64,000 bases of DNA from Klebsiella pneumoniae (GTDB lineage Bacteria > Pseudomonadota > Gammaproteobacteria > Eutrophobiales > Eutrophobiaceae), in NCBI GenBank assembly GCA_945878555.1, contig CAMDWI010000020.1:1-64000 (forward strand), given 5' to 3'. The translations under genes and the position numbers were made by a program. Below, piece after piece: positions 26,766 through 35,287 of the stretch. Under the pieces are notes generated by a model that was not told where the DNA came from, made no database searches, and saw only the letters and a program-made list of their open reading frames with translations. Position 1 is the stretch's first letter; every line of letters begins with the position of its first letter.

Positions 26766-29700
26766 TGGCTACAATATCGCAACAACTGGATCAGTACCTG
26801 CAATCGTTCCGTCTGCGATTGCGCAAGCTCCGTCTGTTAAAGGGCGCCGCTGTGCTGCTGGCCGCCCTGCTGCTGGTCTCGGTGGTGACGGCATGGTGGT
26901 CGATCCGTTCTGGATTTGCCACCGATGTCGTTGTTACCTCGCGTCTGCTGTTACTCGCCGTTGTTGGCCTGATTGCCTACTATCTTATCTACCGTCCGCT
27001 GCAACAGCTGGATCAGAAACTCGCCCGCCAGATTGAACAACGTACCCCGGCGCTCGGCGGTCGCGTCGAGACGTATGCCGGTATGAATGATCCGGCCAAT
27101 CCGTTCCGCGAACTACTGGCCGAAGATGCCTTGCAGCTCGCGCGGCAATACCCGCCGGAACGACAGATAGACAAGAAAGAATTGATGATACCCGGCGCCG
27201 GTGCGGCCCTCGCCGGTGTGATCCTGCTGTGGCTGGTGATAGCAGGTCCTGGCCTGTTTGATTATGCAATCCGTCATCTGTGGGCCGGTTGGGCGATACC
27301 CGGCCTGTTACCGCCGCAGACGATCAGTGTCGATCCGGGCGACGAGGCAGTGCGACGCGGCGGTAACGTGAAGTTACTGGCCACGATGCAGGGCTTTGAG
27401 CCGACCACCGCGACCGTATATGTGCGCAGTGGTGATCAGGACTGGCAGGAAGTCGAGATGATCCAGACCGAGCGCGGTTATGAATTCACCTTCTTCTCCC
27501 TGCGCGACCCGGTTGATTATTACGTCGCCGCCGCCGGTATCCGCAGCCCCGAATACGAGATCCAGGTTATCGACCTGCCCGAACTCGAAAACCTGAAACT
27601 GACCTACCACTATCCCGAGTGGACCAAAAAGGAACCGCAGGTGTTTGAACCCGGCGGCGATATCCGCACGATCATCGGCACCGGGATTGAACTCGAGGTC
27701 CGCACGAACGCACCGTTACCGTCCGGCGTCATTGTATTGAACGGTGAATCGCAGTCGCTGGACATCACAGAACAGACCGGCACCGGCCGGTTTGAGGTCA
27801 GCGAGGACGGACAATATTATGTCGCCGCCCGCGTCGGCAGCGAACTGGTGCGGCTGACCGATGATTATTTCATCAAGATCCTGGAAGACGGCAAGCCGGA
27901 GATCAAACTGGTCCGACCGGGTCGCGACTGGAATGCGAGCAGTATTGAGGAAGTGACCGTGCAGGTCGAGGCGAGCGATGATTATGCGCTGGAATCCTTG
28001 CAACTCCGTTATGCCGTCAATGGCGGCGACTGGCAGTCGGTACCGTTAAGCGCGGAAGGCTCGCAGGTGCAGCTTGATCATGTGTTCCTGCTCGAGCAGA
28101 TGCAGGACGCCGATGTGAACCTGCAGGCCGGTGACCTGATTACCTATTACGCCGAGGTAAAGGACAAGGAAAAGACGACCAGCACCGATATGTATTTTAT
28201 CCAGGTGCAACCGTTTGACCGCCGTTACACCCAGTCACAGTCGGGCGGTGCGGCCGGGCAGCAGGGCTCCGAGCAGGCAGAGATATCCCAGCGACAGAAA
28301 GAGATCATTGTCTCCACCTGGAACCTGATCCGCGAAAAGGCCGAGGCCGGTGGCGAGGTGAAGGACACGACGAAGGACAACGCGGTGTTGTTGTCCGGTC
28401 TGCAAACTACACTGGCCGAACAGGCGCGCACACTGGCCGAGCGTACCCGCGCCAGGGAGCTGAACGCCGACCAGCAAATAGCCACCTTTGTCGAACATCT
28501 GGACAAGGCCGCCGAGGCAATGGCACCCGCCTCAGAGAAACTGGGCGAGCTCAGCCTGGAGGAGGCGATCAAGCCCGAACAGGAGGCCTTGCAGCATCTG
28601 CTCCGCGCCGAGGCCGTGTTTACCGATATGCAGGTCGCGATGCAGCAGCAGGGCGGCGGCGGAGGTGGCGGTGGTCGCGCTGGTCAGGATCTCGCCGAGA
28701 TGTTTGAGCTGGAGATGGATCTTAAGAAGAACCAGTATGAAACCGGCAACTCCGCGACGCCGGAGGCCGAGGCCCAGCAGACCGATGACACGATGGACAA
28801 GCTGGAAGAGCTGGCCAAGCGCCAGCAACAGCTGGCCAATAATATGCGCAACCAGCAGGACCTGACCGAGGCACAACGCTGGCAGCAGGAGATGTTGCGG
28901 CGAGAGGCCGAGCAGTTGCGTGAACAACTGGACCGCCAGCAACAGGCCGGTCAGCAAGGGCAACAAGGCCAGCAGGGACAACAGGGCCAGCAAGGGCAGC
29001 AGGGTGAACAAGGACAACAGGGCGAGCAGAGCGAACAGACCGCCTCGAATGATCCCTCATCCAACCCGTCCCAGGGCGGCCAGAGCGGCAGCGGTGCCGG
29101 CCAGTCCGAGACCAGCCGACGCCTGGAAAGCGCGATCCGCGCGATGGATGAAATGACCGAGGCGATGCGTGACCCCGCCCAGCGCGAACAACTGGAGCGC
29201 GCCGCCGAAGAGGCCGGTAGGCAACTTGAAGGTGCGCGAGAGCAGATAGCTGAGGACCAGAAGCAGTCACTGCAACAGTCGTTTGCCGACATGTCCGACC
29301 GCGCGGATCGCATGTATGAAAACCAGATAGGTATGGAACGCGAGCTACAGGATGCCGTACGTCGCGCACTCGCCACCCGCGACCAGACCGGCGAGGTCAC
29401 CAGCGGTCTGACCAAGGATCAGGAAGAACGTCTGGCGACCGAAAAACGCGAGATGACCTCCGACTTGCAACAGCTGCAACGCGACATCCAGAAATCCGCC
29501 GGACAATTCCGCGAGCAGACACCCGAGGCAGTCGACCAGTTGAACCAGGCGCGTGATGTGATCAGCCAGTCACAACTGGAAGAGCGCCTGAACGTGGCCG
29601 CCGAATATATCTCCTACGGTGCCGCCCCGTATATCGCCGGTAGCGAGAGCGCAGTCACGAATGCACTGAACGAGATCGGCGAACGCCTGCGCCAGGCCGA

Positions 29701-30535
29701 GTCCGATGCGATGGGCAATGACTTTTCTGACGACGACAATGTGGAGCGCACGCTGGCCGAGGCACGTTCGCTCCGCCGCGAACTGGAACAACTGGCCAAT
29801 CCGAACGCACAAAATGGGCAGCAAGGTCAGCAAGGAGAGCAAGGTCAGCCGGGTCAACAAGGCGCACAGGCACAATCCGATCAGCCCGGTCAGGGCCAAC
29901 CCGGCGAGCAAGGACAACAGGCAGACGCCGGCCAGACGGGTGAACCCTCCGAACAGGGTGAAGGCGGACAGGACGGACAATCACCGCAAACAGCACAGCA
30001 GGGACAACAAGGGCAACCGGGACAAAACGGCGAGCCCAACCAGAATGGTCAGCAAGCAGGCGGACAACAACAGGCCGCCGGACCACAAACCGGATCCGAT
30101 CAGCGTGATGGCGGTGGCCCGTACGGGCAATGGAACGGCTACGGCAATCGCGGCCGCATCAACCCTGAAGACTGGGAGCGTTACAGCCGCAACCTGACAG
30201 ACACCGCCCGCAACATCCGCGACACCCTGCCCGAACTGCGTAACCGTAATCTCGGCGTGGATGAACTAAACGAGATCCGCAACCTAACCCAGCAACTCGA
30301 ACAACGCGTCGCCCTGGCGGATACCGGCAAAAACCAGGAGATCCTGCAACAGCAATACATCGAAGCATTAACGCTGCTCGAACAACTCGAACTGAAACTC
30401 GACGCCGGCGCCAACGCCGGCCAACCGGAAAAGGTCCGCACCACCGCCACCGAACCGGTTGCGGATGAGTATAAGGATGCGGTGGCGGAGTATTACCGGA
30501 GGTTGAGCAGAGGGGAGGCTCCTGAGGGGGAGTAG
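26765..30535 (+). CDS. DUF4175 giant membrane protein with Gly-Gln repeats
   Basis: 1256 aa. Three N-terminal membrane segments (about 24-45, 57-78, 139-165) precede beta-rich periplasmic modules (residues 165-480). Long coiled-coil helices rich in Gln/Glu/Arg are broken by two low-complexity tracts of Gly-Gln-Gln triplets (about 729-760 and 1015-1112). A Gly-rich GGGGGGGGRAG stretch lies near residue 638. The C-terminal NPEDWERYSRNLTDTARNIRDTLPE segment is conserved in style in DUF4175 proteins. It is the last and largest gene of the MoxR-linked run. Reverse-strand open frames over the repeats are compositional artefacts. Confidence 0.88.
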   Translation: MATISQQLDQYLQSFRLRLRKLRLLKGAAVLLAALLLVSVVTAWWSIRSGFATDVVVTSRLLLLAVVGLIAYYLIYRPLQQLDQKLARQIEQRTPALGGRVETYAGMNDPANPFRELLAEDALQLARQYPPERQIDKKELMIPGAGAALAGVILLWLVIAGPGLFDYAIRHLWAGWAIPGLLPPQTISVDPGDEAVRRGGNVKLLATMQGFEPTTATVYVRSGDQDWQEVEMIQTERGYEFTFFSLRDPVDYYVAAAGIRSPEYEIQVIDLPELENLKLTYHYPEWTKKEPQVFEPGGDIRTIIGTGIELEVRTNAPLPSGVIVLNGESQSLDITEQTGTGRFEVSEDGQYYVAARVGSELVRLTDDYFIKILEDGKPEIKLVRPGRDWNASSIEEVTVQVEASDDYALESLQLRYAVNGGDWQSVPLSAEGSQVQLDHVFLLEQMQDADVNLQAGDLITYYAEVKDKEKTTSTDMYFIQVQPFDRRYTQSQSGGAAGQQGSEQAEISQRQKEIIVSTWNLIREKAEAGGEVKDTTKDNAVLLSGLQTTLAEQARTLAERTRARELNADQQIATFVEHLDKAAEAMAPASEKLGELSLEEAIKPEQEALQHLLRAEAVFTDMQVAMQQQGGGGGGGGRAGQDLAEMFELEMDLKKNQYETGNSATPEAEAQQTDDTMDKLEELAKRQQQLANNMRNQQDLTEAQRWQQEMLRREAEQLREQLDRQQQAGQQGQQGQQGQQGQQGQQGEQGQQGEQSEQTASNDPSSNPSQGGQSGSGAGQSETSRRLESAIRAMDEMTEAMRDPAQREQLERAAEEAGRQLEGAREQIAEDQKQSLQQSFADMSDRADRMYENQIGMERELQDAVRRALATRDQTGEVTSGLTKDQEERLATEKREMTSDLQQLQRDIQKSAGQFREQTPEAVDQLNQARDVISQSQLEERLNVAAEYISYGAAPYIAGSESAVTNALNEIGERLRQAESDAMGNDFSDDDNVERTLAEARSLRRELEQLANPNAQNGQQGQQGEQGQPGQQGAQAQSDQPGQGQPGEQGQQADAGQTGEPSEQGEGGQDGQSPQTAQQGQQGQPGQNGEPNQNGQQAGGQQQAAGPQTGSDQRDGGGPYGQWNGYGNRGRINPEDWERYSRNLTDTARNIRDTLPELRNRNLGVDELNEIRNLTQQLEQRVALADTGKNQEILQQQYIEALTLLEQLELKLDAGANAGQPEKVRTTATEPVADEYKDAVAEYYRRLSRGEAPEGE
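28951..29037 (+). repeat. In-gene Gly-Gln-Gln triplet repeat, tract 1
   Basis: Tandem 9-bp-type repeats (CAGCAAGGG-like) encode consecutive Gly-Gln-Gln triplets with some Glu, inside the DUF4175 gene. Length polymorphism by slippage is likely. It resembles collagen-like triplets but lacks proline here. Confidence 0.8.
29812..30100 (+). repeat. In-gene Gly-Gln-Gln/Gly-Gln-Pro repeat, tract 2
   Basis: A second, longer and more degenerate run of Gly-X-Y triplets (GQQ, GEQ, GQP, GQN) in the same gene, ending before the conserved C-terminal domain. It probably acts as an extended flexible linker. Confidence 0.75.
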
Positions 30536-30751
30536 GGACGATAATAATGATTAGGAGATTGATGGGGCAGGGACATATGGCTGTCTGGGTTGATGGTGAA
30601 AACGGTTATATAAACGTTATAGTATTTTGTTATATTTCTTCACGGTTATCCGGTTCTTTTGCAGAAAACAACACTAAACTGGCTCACTATGTAAAAAAAT
30701 TAACGAGACCTGTTGGGTTCTCATTCTCGACTTGTTAGCCGACACAGACGA
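30536..30751. other. Spacer at the left edge of the AT-rich accessory region
   Basis: The 63-codon frame at 30547-30738 lacks a ribosome-binding site and a recognisable product, so I do not call it. A short inverted repeat CGAGA / TCTCG lies at about 30703-30730, followed by TTGTTAGCCG. Base composition drops sharply in GC from this point. Confidence 0.4.
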
Positions 30752-31405
30752 ATGTCCCCGGAACTCGAACAGTTTCTAAATGCAAACGCTAGCGCGATCT
30801 TTGGCCTTCTTGGCGCGCTTGGAGGTGGCATCCTCTCGTTTATTGCGTCTCTCTTGCTCAAACGTAACGAGTTCAGTTTGCATCTTCGTTCAAAGATAGT
30901 CGATCGTCAGATTACCGCTCACGAACGTATCCTGAATCTCGCCCGAGAGATGCGTGTAATGGTTTCATACGGCCTTCTTGGCGGTGATGGAGAAGTGACA
31001 CGTGGCCCTCGCATCCTACTTTCCAAAGAAGAATTTGAAAGTTGGTTCACTCGCTTCTCGGAGCAGCAGCTCGAAGGTTCAACTTGGCTGACCACCGCAA
31101 CAAAGCGCGAGGTGGCATTTGTTCAAGACTATCTCGTTACCCTCCACATGCATTTGGCCGATATCCCGTCGGAAAAATTCTTCGATCTCGCACAACTAAT
31201 CCGTCAAGACTTTATTGATCTATCGAGCAGTCTTGAGAAAATTGCATTTACTTTTTTCGAGACAGGCATTCACCGTGCGAAGCCGGATAGTATCCAGGAC
31301 TGGCACAAGTACAATAGAATAGTCACAGAGAAGAGGCTTACGAGTACAGCGCTGCTTCAAAACATAGCTGTATTTAAGGGTGCCCTATCGAATGTGCCAA
31401 AATGA
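30752..31405 (+). CDS. Membrane-anchored hypothetical protein
   Basis: 217 aa from ATG 30752 (the frame opens at TTG 30713, but without a good signal). One N-terminal membrane segment (ASAIFGLLGALGGGILSFIASLLL, about 12-35) is followed by a soluble, helix-rich cytoplasmic domain (KIVDRQITAHERILNLAREMRV...). I do not recognise the family. It is the first of several single genes with AT-rich composition; the role may be in defence or stress, but nothing in the sequence proves that. Confidence 0.65.
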   Translation: MSPELEQFLNANASAIFGLLGALGGGILSFIASLLLKRNEFSLHLRSKIVDRQITAHERILNLAREMRVMVSYGLLGGDGEVTRGPRILLSKEEFESWFTRFSEQQLEGSTWLTTATKREVAFVQDYLVTLHMHLADIPSEKFFDLAQLIRQDFIDLSSSLEKIAFTFFETGIHRAKPDSIQDWHKYNRIVTEKRLTSTALLQNIAVFKGALSNVPK

Positions 31406-31499
31406 CGGACAACCTATTCATCAATATGAACGCTATGCGATGAAGTCGCACGGCGCCTGTTATATCAGACGTTATCTGTAAAATTAATACTCGGTAATA

Positions 31500-32555
31500 A
31501 TGGTAGAAACGAGAAAAAATCAGGATGATGAGTGGCTTGAAAATTACAGGCAGGATTTCGAACGCAAAAACAAAATGATGTTATCTAGGTACAACAAAGT
31601 TATTGAAGAGTTTACTCAGCACTGTCGAACAATTGGTGTGTATATTGATTCTGAAGCCTTTGTTTTTATTCCAACAATTGGTGTTGTTTGCGAATGCCAA
31701 AATATCCTTTCTAGATTGGCGCCAGATCTAAAAGAAGATAAAGAGGGACTTTACGGATGGGATGCTCTATCCAATACTTTCAATATAAATAACTTCAATT
31801 CTGGCTATTTTTACGCTCATAACTTCATGGCCATGGCTAGTCCAGTATTTCGCAGGGGAATGCATAGCATAAACAACTGGGCTCCACGTTTTATCGATGA
31901 GTTTTGGTGTCTAAATTTGGAAGGTATTGATGCGTATTTAAGTCTCGACCAGAACCGGGTTCGAATTAACGTGGATAATTCAAGTTACATAGAGGAAGAT
32001 ACTTGGTTTGGCGCACCATTTAACGAAGAGATTTCAGAAATCGCTGATGGAGTTAGCCATCTTCGTCCTCCTTCTGATTTAGATGATCACTACTTAGACT
32101 TCTTGTTCAATGATGCTTATGCGCTAGATATCTGTTGGAGCACAAAAGGAAGTATTAAATCATTCCAGGCGCTTGAATTTAAGGGGCCAAAGAAAGTAAT
32201 TGAACAAAATGGGTGCACCTTCCACCCAGTGCGATATATTCACGCCGAGTACGATCTATCAAAATGCAAATTTAGGCATTTTGATGGCGCAATACAATTT
32301 CATACTGCTGAAGAATACTTTACAAGAAGAGAGTCCAACTTTAGGCATAATATAAAAGATTCCATAAAAATAAAGCCAAAATCGGTCAAGTCATTTAAGT
32401 TAAATGGCAGCGTTCCAGTCGAAATGTGGACAGAGCTATCCTCCCATTTCTTTTCCAGCAACCCTCTGATTTATGAGTATTTTTCTGGAAGCTATCCTCC
32501 TTATTTGGTCGATATATTAGAGAAAATAAGGGCGCATCGTGAAAAAAATACATAA
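31500..32555 (+). CDS. Hypothetical protein, AT-rich gene
   Basis: 351 aa, ATG 31500 with only a weak upstream signal. It is soluble, with many aromatic residues and no membrane segment or signal peptide. Patches such as NNWAPRFIDEFWCLNLEGIDAYLSLDQNRVRI and EFKGPKKVIEQNGCTFHPVRYIHAEYD look like a folded alpha/beta protein, but I do not recognise it. Codon use is clearly more AT-rich than in the operon to the left, consistent with horizontal origin. The 225 bp that follow (32556-32780) hold nothing I can name. Confidence 0.65.
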   Translation: MVETRKNQDDEWLENYRQDFERKNKMMLSRYNKVIEEFTQHCRTIGVYIDSEAFVFIPTIGVVCECQNILSRLAPDLKEDKEGLYGWDALSNTFNINNFNSGYFYAHNFMAMASPVFRRGMHSINNWAPRFIDEFWCLNLEGIDAYLSLDQNRVRINVDNSSYIEEDTWFGAPFNEEISEIADGVSHLRPPSDLDDHYLDFLFNDAYALDICWSTKGSIKSFQALEFKGPKKVIEQNGCTFHPVRYIHAEYDLSKCKFRHFDGAIQFHTAEEYFTRRESNFRHNIKDSIKIKPKSVKSFKLNGSVPVEMWTELSSHFFSSNPLIYEYFSGSYPPYLVDILEKIRAHREKNT

Positions 32556-32780
32556 CTATAACCAGAGGCTGACTAACAAAGACGAGCTGCTTGAACAATT
32601 ATTACATTAGCCCAATTTAGTAAACAATTATCACCAGCAATGTAAAAAAAACTAAAGGGCAGGTTTGTCGATGACGCTTTGTTCAACTCCATTGGTCCAT
32701 TTGTTAATACGGAAAGAATTGTATTGAGGCGGATATCAAGTCGTTACCTCTGTTAAGGATGGCGTATGCCAAAGTGATAT

Positions 32781-33128
32781 ATGACATTTAACGAAGAAGA
32801 ACTTTTAAAAATACAAAAAGCTACTTCAGGGTGGTTTAAGAAACGTACACGCAATGCCATTTCAGAAGCGATATCAAGATATTCGCCAGAAATTGATGCT
32901 GCAAAAAAGTTGTCAGAAGAAGAACGAAAAAAATCCCTTATGATGTTAGTAAATCTAGCGACAGGTGAGCGTCATGCAGCTCTTCAGTCTGGTGCAAATT
33001 CATATGCACATGTTGACTGGGCTGCGGCTGCAGTTATCGAATCATGGCTTCACGAATTACTAAACGGGAGGCCAGATAGTATTTCCAGAGTTGAAACTAT
33101 TATCCAAGAGTTACAAAAAAATGCGTAA
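32781..33128 (+). CDS. Small hypothetical protein
   Basis: 115 aa, highly charged and predicted helical (MTFNEEELLKIQKATSGWFKKRTRNAISEAISRY...). No membrane segment or known motif; not recognised. No strong ribosome-binding site precedes ATG 32781. It stands alone between two spacers, like its neighbours. Confidence 0.55.
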   Translation: MTFNEEELLKIQKATSGWFKKRTRNAISEAISRYSPEIDAAKKLSEEERKKSLMMLVNLATGERHAALQSGANSYAHVDWAAAAVIESWLHELLNGRPDSISRVETIIQELQKNA

Positions 33129-33215
33129 CAAAGCAGGTGTCTCGGTGCCAGTAATAATTATTATTTTGCTCGGGCATTCTTGGGGCTTATTTTGCTTAAA
33201 TCATTAGGCGCTGGT

Positions 33216-33593
33216 ATGACGATGATTACAGAGAAAGAATTTTCCATTTTGGCAACATTGGCATATTCGCAGTATTTGAGACGAGAAGATTTCGCGTCTG
33301 ATCAAGAGTTTGATAATACATGCGATATTGCCCAGTCTCTACTGACTAGGAATTTTTTGCGAGCCACAACATCTAATCCATTCAGAATGAATAACACAGG
33401 CAAGGGAAGTCGTTATGCGATCGCCGGGAAATTCGAACTCACACTAGAGGGAAGGGATATCATTGAAGCCGGCACGTATGAATCATACCTGTCATCACTT
33501 CCAAAGCAGCATCTATGGAATCTAGACCGCCGGCTGGTTGTCCTCGGGATCATTGTTGCGCTCTTGGGAGTATTTGCTATGGTGGCGTTATGA
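33216..33593 (+). CDS. Hypothetical protein with C-terminal membrane anchor
   Basis: 125 aa from ATG 33216 (the frame opens at TTG 33180; ATG 33222 is another option). The N-terminal soluble part contains a possible winged-helix region (EKEFSILATLAYSQYL ... YAIAGKFELTLEGRDIIEAG, with an LT-x-EG wing-like turn). A single C-terminal membrane helix (LVVLGIIVALLGVFAMVAL) ends the protein, giving a tail-anchored topology. Family not recognised. Compare the gene at 34556, which has a membrane part first and a similar winged-helix-like part last. Confidence 0.55.
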   Translation: MTMITEKEFSILATLAYSQYLRREDFASDQEFDNTCDIAQSLLTRNFLRATTSNPFRMNNTGKGSRYAIAGKFELTLEGRDIIEAGTYESYLSSLPKQHLWNLDRRLVVLGIIVALLGVFAMVAL

Positions 33594-33766
33594 GTTGAAA
33601 GCTCAATCGATGGTATTCTGGACACATTAGTGTTTAGCAGTCATCGAAATATTACCTGTAATTAATCGCCCAAATAATCAGTCGCGAAAATAACATTCTG
33701 GAGGTAGCTGATGAACTATTATTTCACTGGCACAATTTCATATCATAATGATGATTCATAACGCCA

Positions 33767-34441
33767 ATGGACGATAATTGGCTTAAAGAATGGACTGAAA
33801 AAAAAGTCCAGCTCGCAAATCGCTTGCACAATGGAGAGTGTGGTGGAACTTACGCTGAATCTGTACTTATCCTTTGTGGTGTTCTGAGTGGCATATCAGC
33901 GGATATATGGCCAGATAAGCGAAATGACAGAAAGAGATTCGTAGAGCTATTAGTAAGATATACATCTCCTTCTTCATGTGTAACTAGAGTTAGCATCCCA
34001 TTACTCATTGGATATTATAGAAACATAGGCAAAAGTGATCTGTCTGCAAGCCTTAAAGATAAATTAATGGCTTATGATGTAACTAGGGTTTTAGCCGGTA
34101 ATGATGTTGATAAAAACATTAATGAAATCAGCAAAGACTTCCCAGAAGCAGATATAAAAACGCTCAAAAAACATTCCTATGCAAATTTGTTGTATGAAGA
34201 GATACGGTCAGGATACGCACATGAATATATGCCTGGCACGAGATCTGATTCCTGGGGGATGGGATCTGGTCGAGTTGATTCTGATATTTCATATGTTAAT
34301 AGGGTATCAGAACCTGACCGTTTAATTTATTTCAGTATCTCTTGGCTTTCGTTGCTAGTTCGAGAAGTCGTTGAACATTTGGCTAAACTAGATGAAAAAC
34401 CAATTTTCAAAAATTACAGCAACTGGTGGTATGAAAGTTGA
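33767..34441 (+). CDS. Hypothetical protein with HEPN-type R-x4-H motif
   Basis: 224 aa, all-helical in appearance. The segment EEIRSGYAHEY has R147-x4-H152, the motif of HEPN ribonucleases (Rx4-6H), followed by the polar EY common in HEPN relatives; an upstream helix (TYAESVLILCGVLSGISADIW) could be the first helix of that fold. HEPN proteins are typical toxins and defence effectors, but no nucleotidyltransferase (MNT) or other partner is adjacent. I infer the link from one motif and general helix layout only. Confidence 0.5.
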   Translation: MDDNWLKEWTEKKVQLANRLHNGECGGTYAESVLILCGVLSGISADIWPDKRNDRKRFVELLVRYTSPSSCVTRVSIPLLIGYYRNIGKSDLSASLKDKLMAYDVTRVLAGNDVDKNINEISKDFPEADIKTLKKHSYANLLYEEIRSGYAHEYMPGTRSDSWGMGSGRVDSDISYVNRVSEPDRLIYFSISWLSLLVREVVEHLAKLDEKPIFKNYSNWWYES

Positions 34442-34555
34442 AGCTTGCAAGCCGCTCCAGCTAGTTGGCGAAGCTGCCGTTGGAGGTTTAAACAAGAATG
34501 GGCAGGAGCGCCACACATTGATGAGATATTTTGATCTATCGAAGTTAACGTAAAG

Positions 34556-35065
34556 ATGAAGCCAAAAATTAAGTTACTCCCTGTGCTTTCTGGTCTGATG
34601 CTCTATGGTGTAAGTACATGGCTAGGGGTATTGGGAAAACCCACCGAGATGGCACTGGCTATTGCCGCCGGATCTTTGGGTTTTGTCTTTTCAAATATCG
34701 ATAGATTTATTAAAGTGAAAGGCCCAGGCTTCGAAGCGGAAATGCGAGAGAGATTTGCAGCAGAGTCTGTAGTGGTAGAACAAACAGATAATATTGATCA
34801 TCTGAGAGCTTTAGGCTTTCAAATTGATTCGTCCCGCCAAAGCATTATGAGTGCTCTCATTCATACTGATTATCATGCTCGATACGTGGGTGGTATTTCT
34901 ACCGAAACTGGATTAAAAAAAGAAGTCGTTAGCGGTGAGTTAGAGTGGTTGCTCAACAATGGCTTAGTTACTCGGCGAGTAGGCAAAAGCGGCTACTTGT
35001 GGAATCTCACACAAAAAGGCATGGCTCTCCTGCCAATGGTTATCTTTGGCAAGCATGAGGCTTAG
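34556..35065 (+). CDS. Membrane protein with winged-helix-like C terminus
   Basis: 169 aa. Two N-terminal hydrophobic segments (LPVLSGLMLYGVSTWLGVLG and MALAIAAGSLGFVFSNI) are followed by a short linker. A C-terminal domain looks like a winged helix (SIMSALIHTDYHARYVGGISTETGLKKEVVSGELEWLLNNGLVTRR, then YLWNLTQKGMALL). This could be a membrane-bound DNA-binding regulator. The family is not recognised. Confidence 0.55.
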   Translation: MKPKIKLLPVLSGLMLYGVSTWLGVLGKPTEMALAIAAGSLGFVFSNIDRFIKVKGPGFEAEMRERFAAESVVVEQTDNIDHLRALGFQIDSSRQSIMSALIHTDYHARYVGGISTETGLKKEVVSGELEWLLNNGLVTRRVGKSGYLWNLTQKGMALLPMVIFGKHEA

Positions 35066-35116
35066 ACACATATCTCAGGGTCGGACCTACGCAAGTAACT
35101 GATTTGATGTAGTAAT

Positions 35117-35145
35117 AAGCTTGAAAATAGCCTGATTTCAAGCTT
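35117..35145. terminator. Hairpin downstream of the winged-helix membrane gene
   Basis: Perfect 10-bp inverted repeat AAGCTTGAAA / TTTCAAGCTT with a 9-nt loop, about 50 bp after the preceding stop. There is no T run; it could be a terminator-like hairpin or an element end. The rest of 35066-35287 shows nothing else. Confidence 0.4.
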
Positions 35146-35287
35146 AGGATGCAGTTTTCATGGATGTAATACCCACTTTAAGTGAATCATAAGTGTCATT
35201 GTCGATTGAGCTGAAGTATTACCCTGCAATCGATCGGCTGGACCCTTTTGATATGAATTTATCATCGGATTATTAATGGGGGATTAT

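Noticed and set aside
28532..29980. Long minus-strand frames (up to 215 codons) opposite the DUF4175 gene
   Set aside because: Leu- or Arg/Pro-rich compositions mirror the Gln/Gly repeats; no ribosome-binding site or known domain.
30690..35100. Integron-type attC sites between the small genes
   Set aside because: A GTTGGGT and several GTTA-like cores exist, but no paired RYYYAAC/GTTRRRY sites with a proper stem and no integrase were found.
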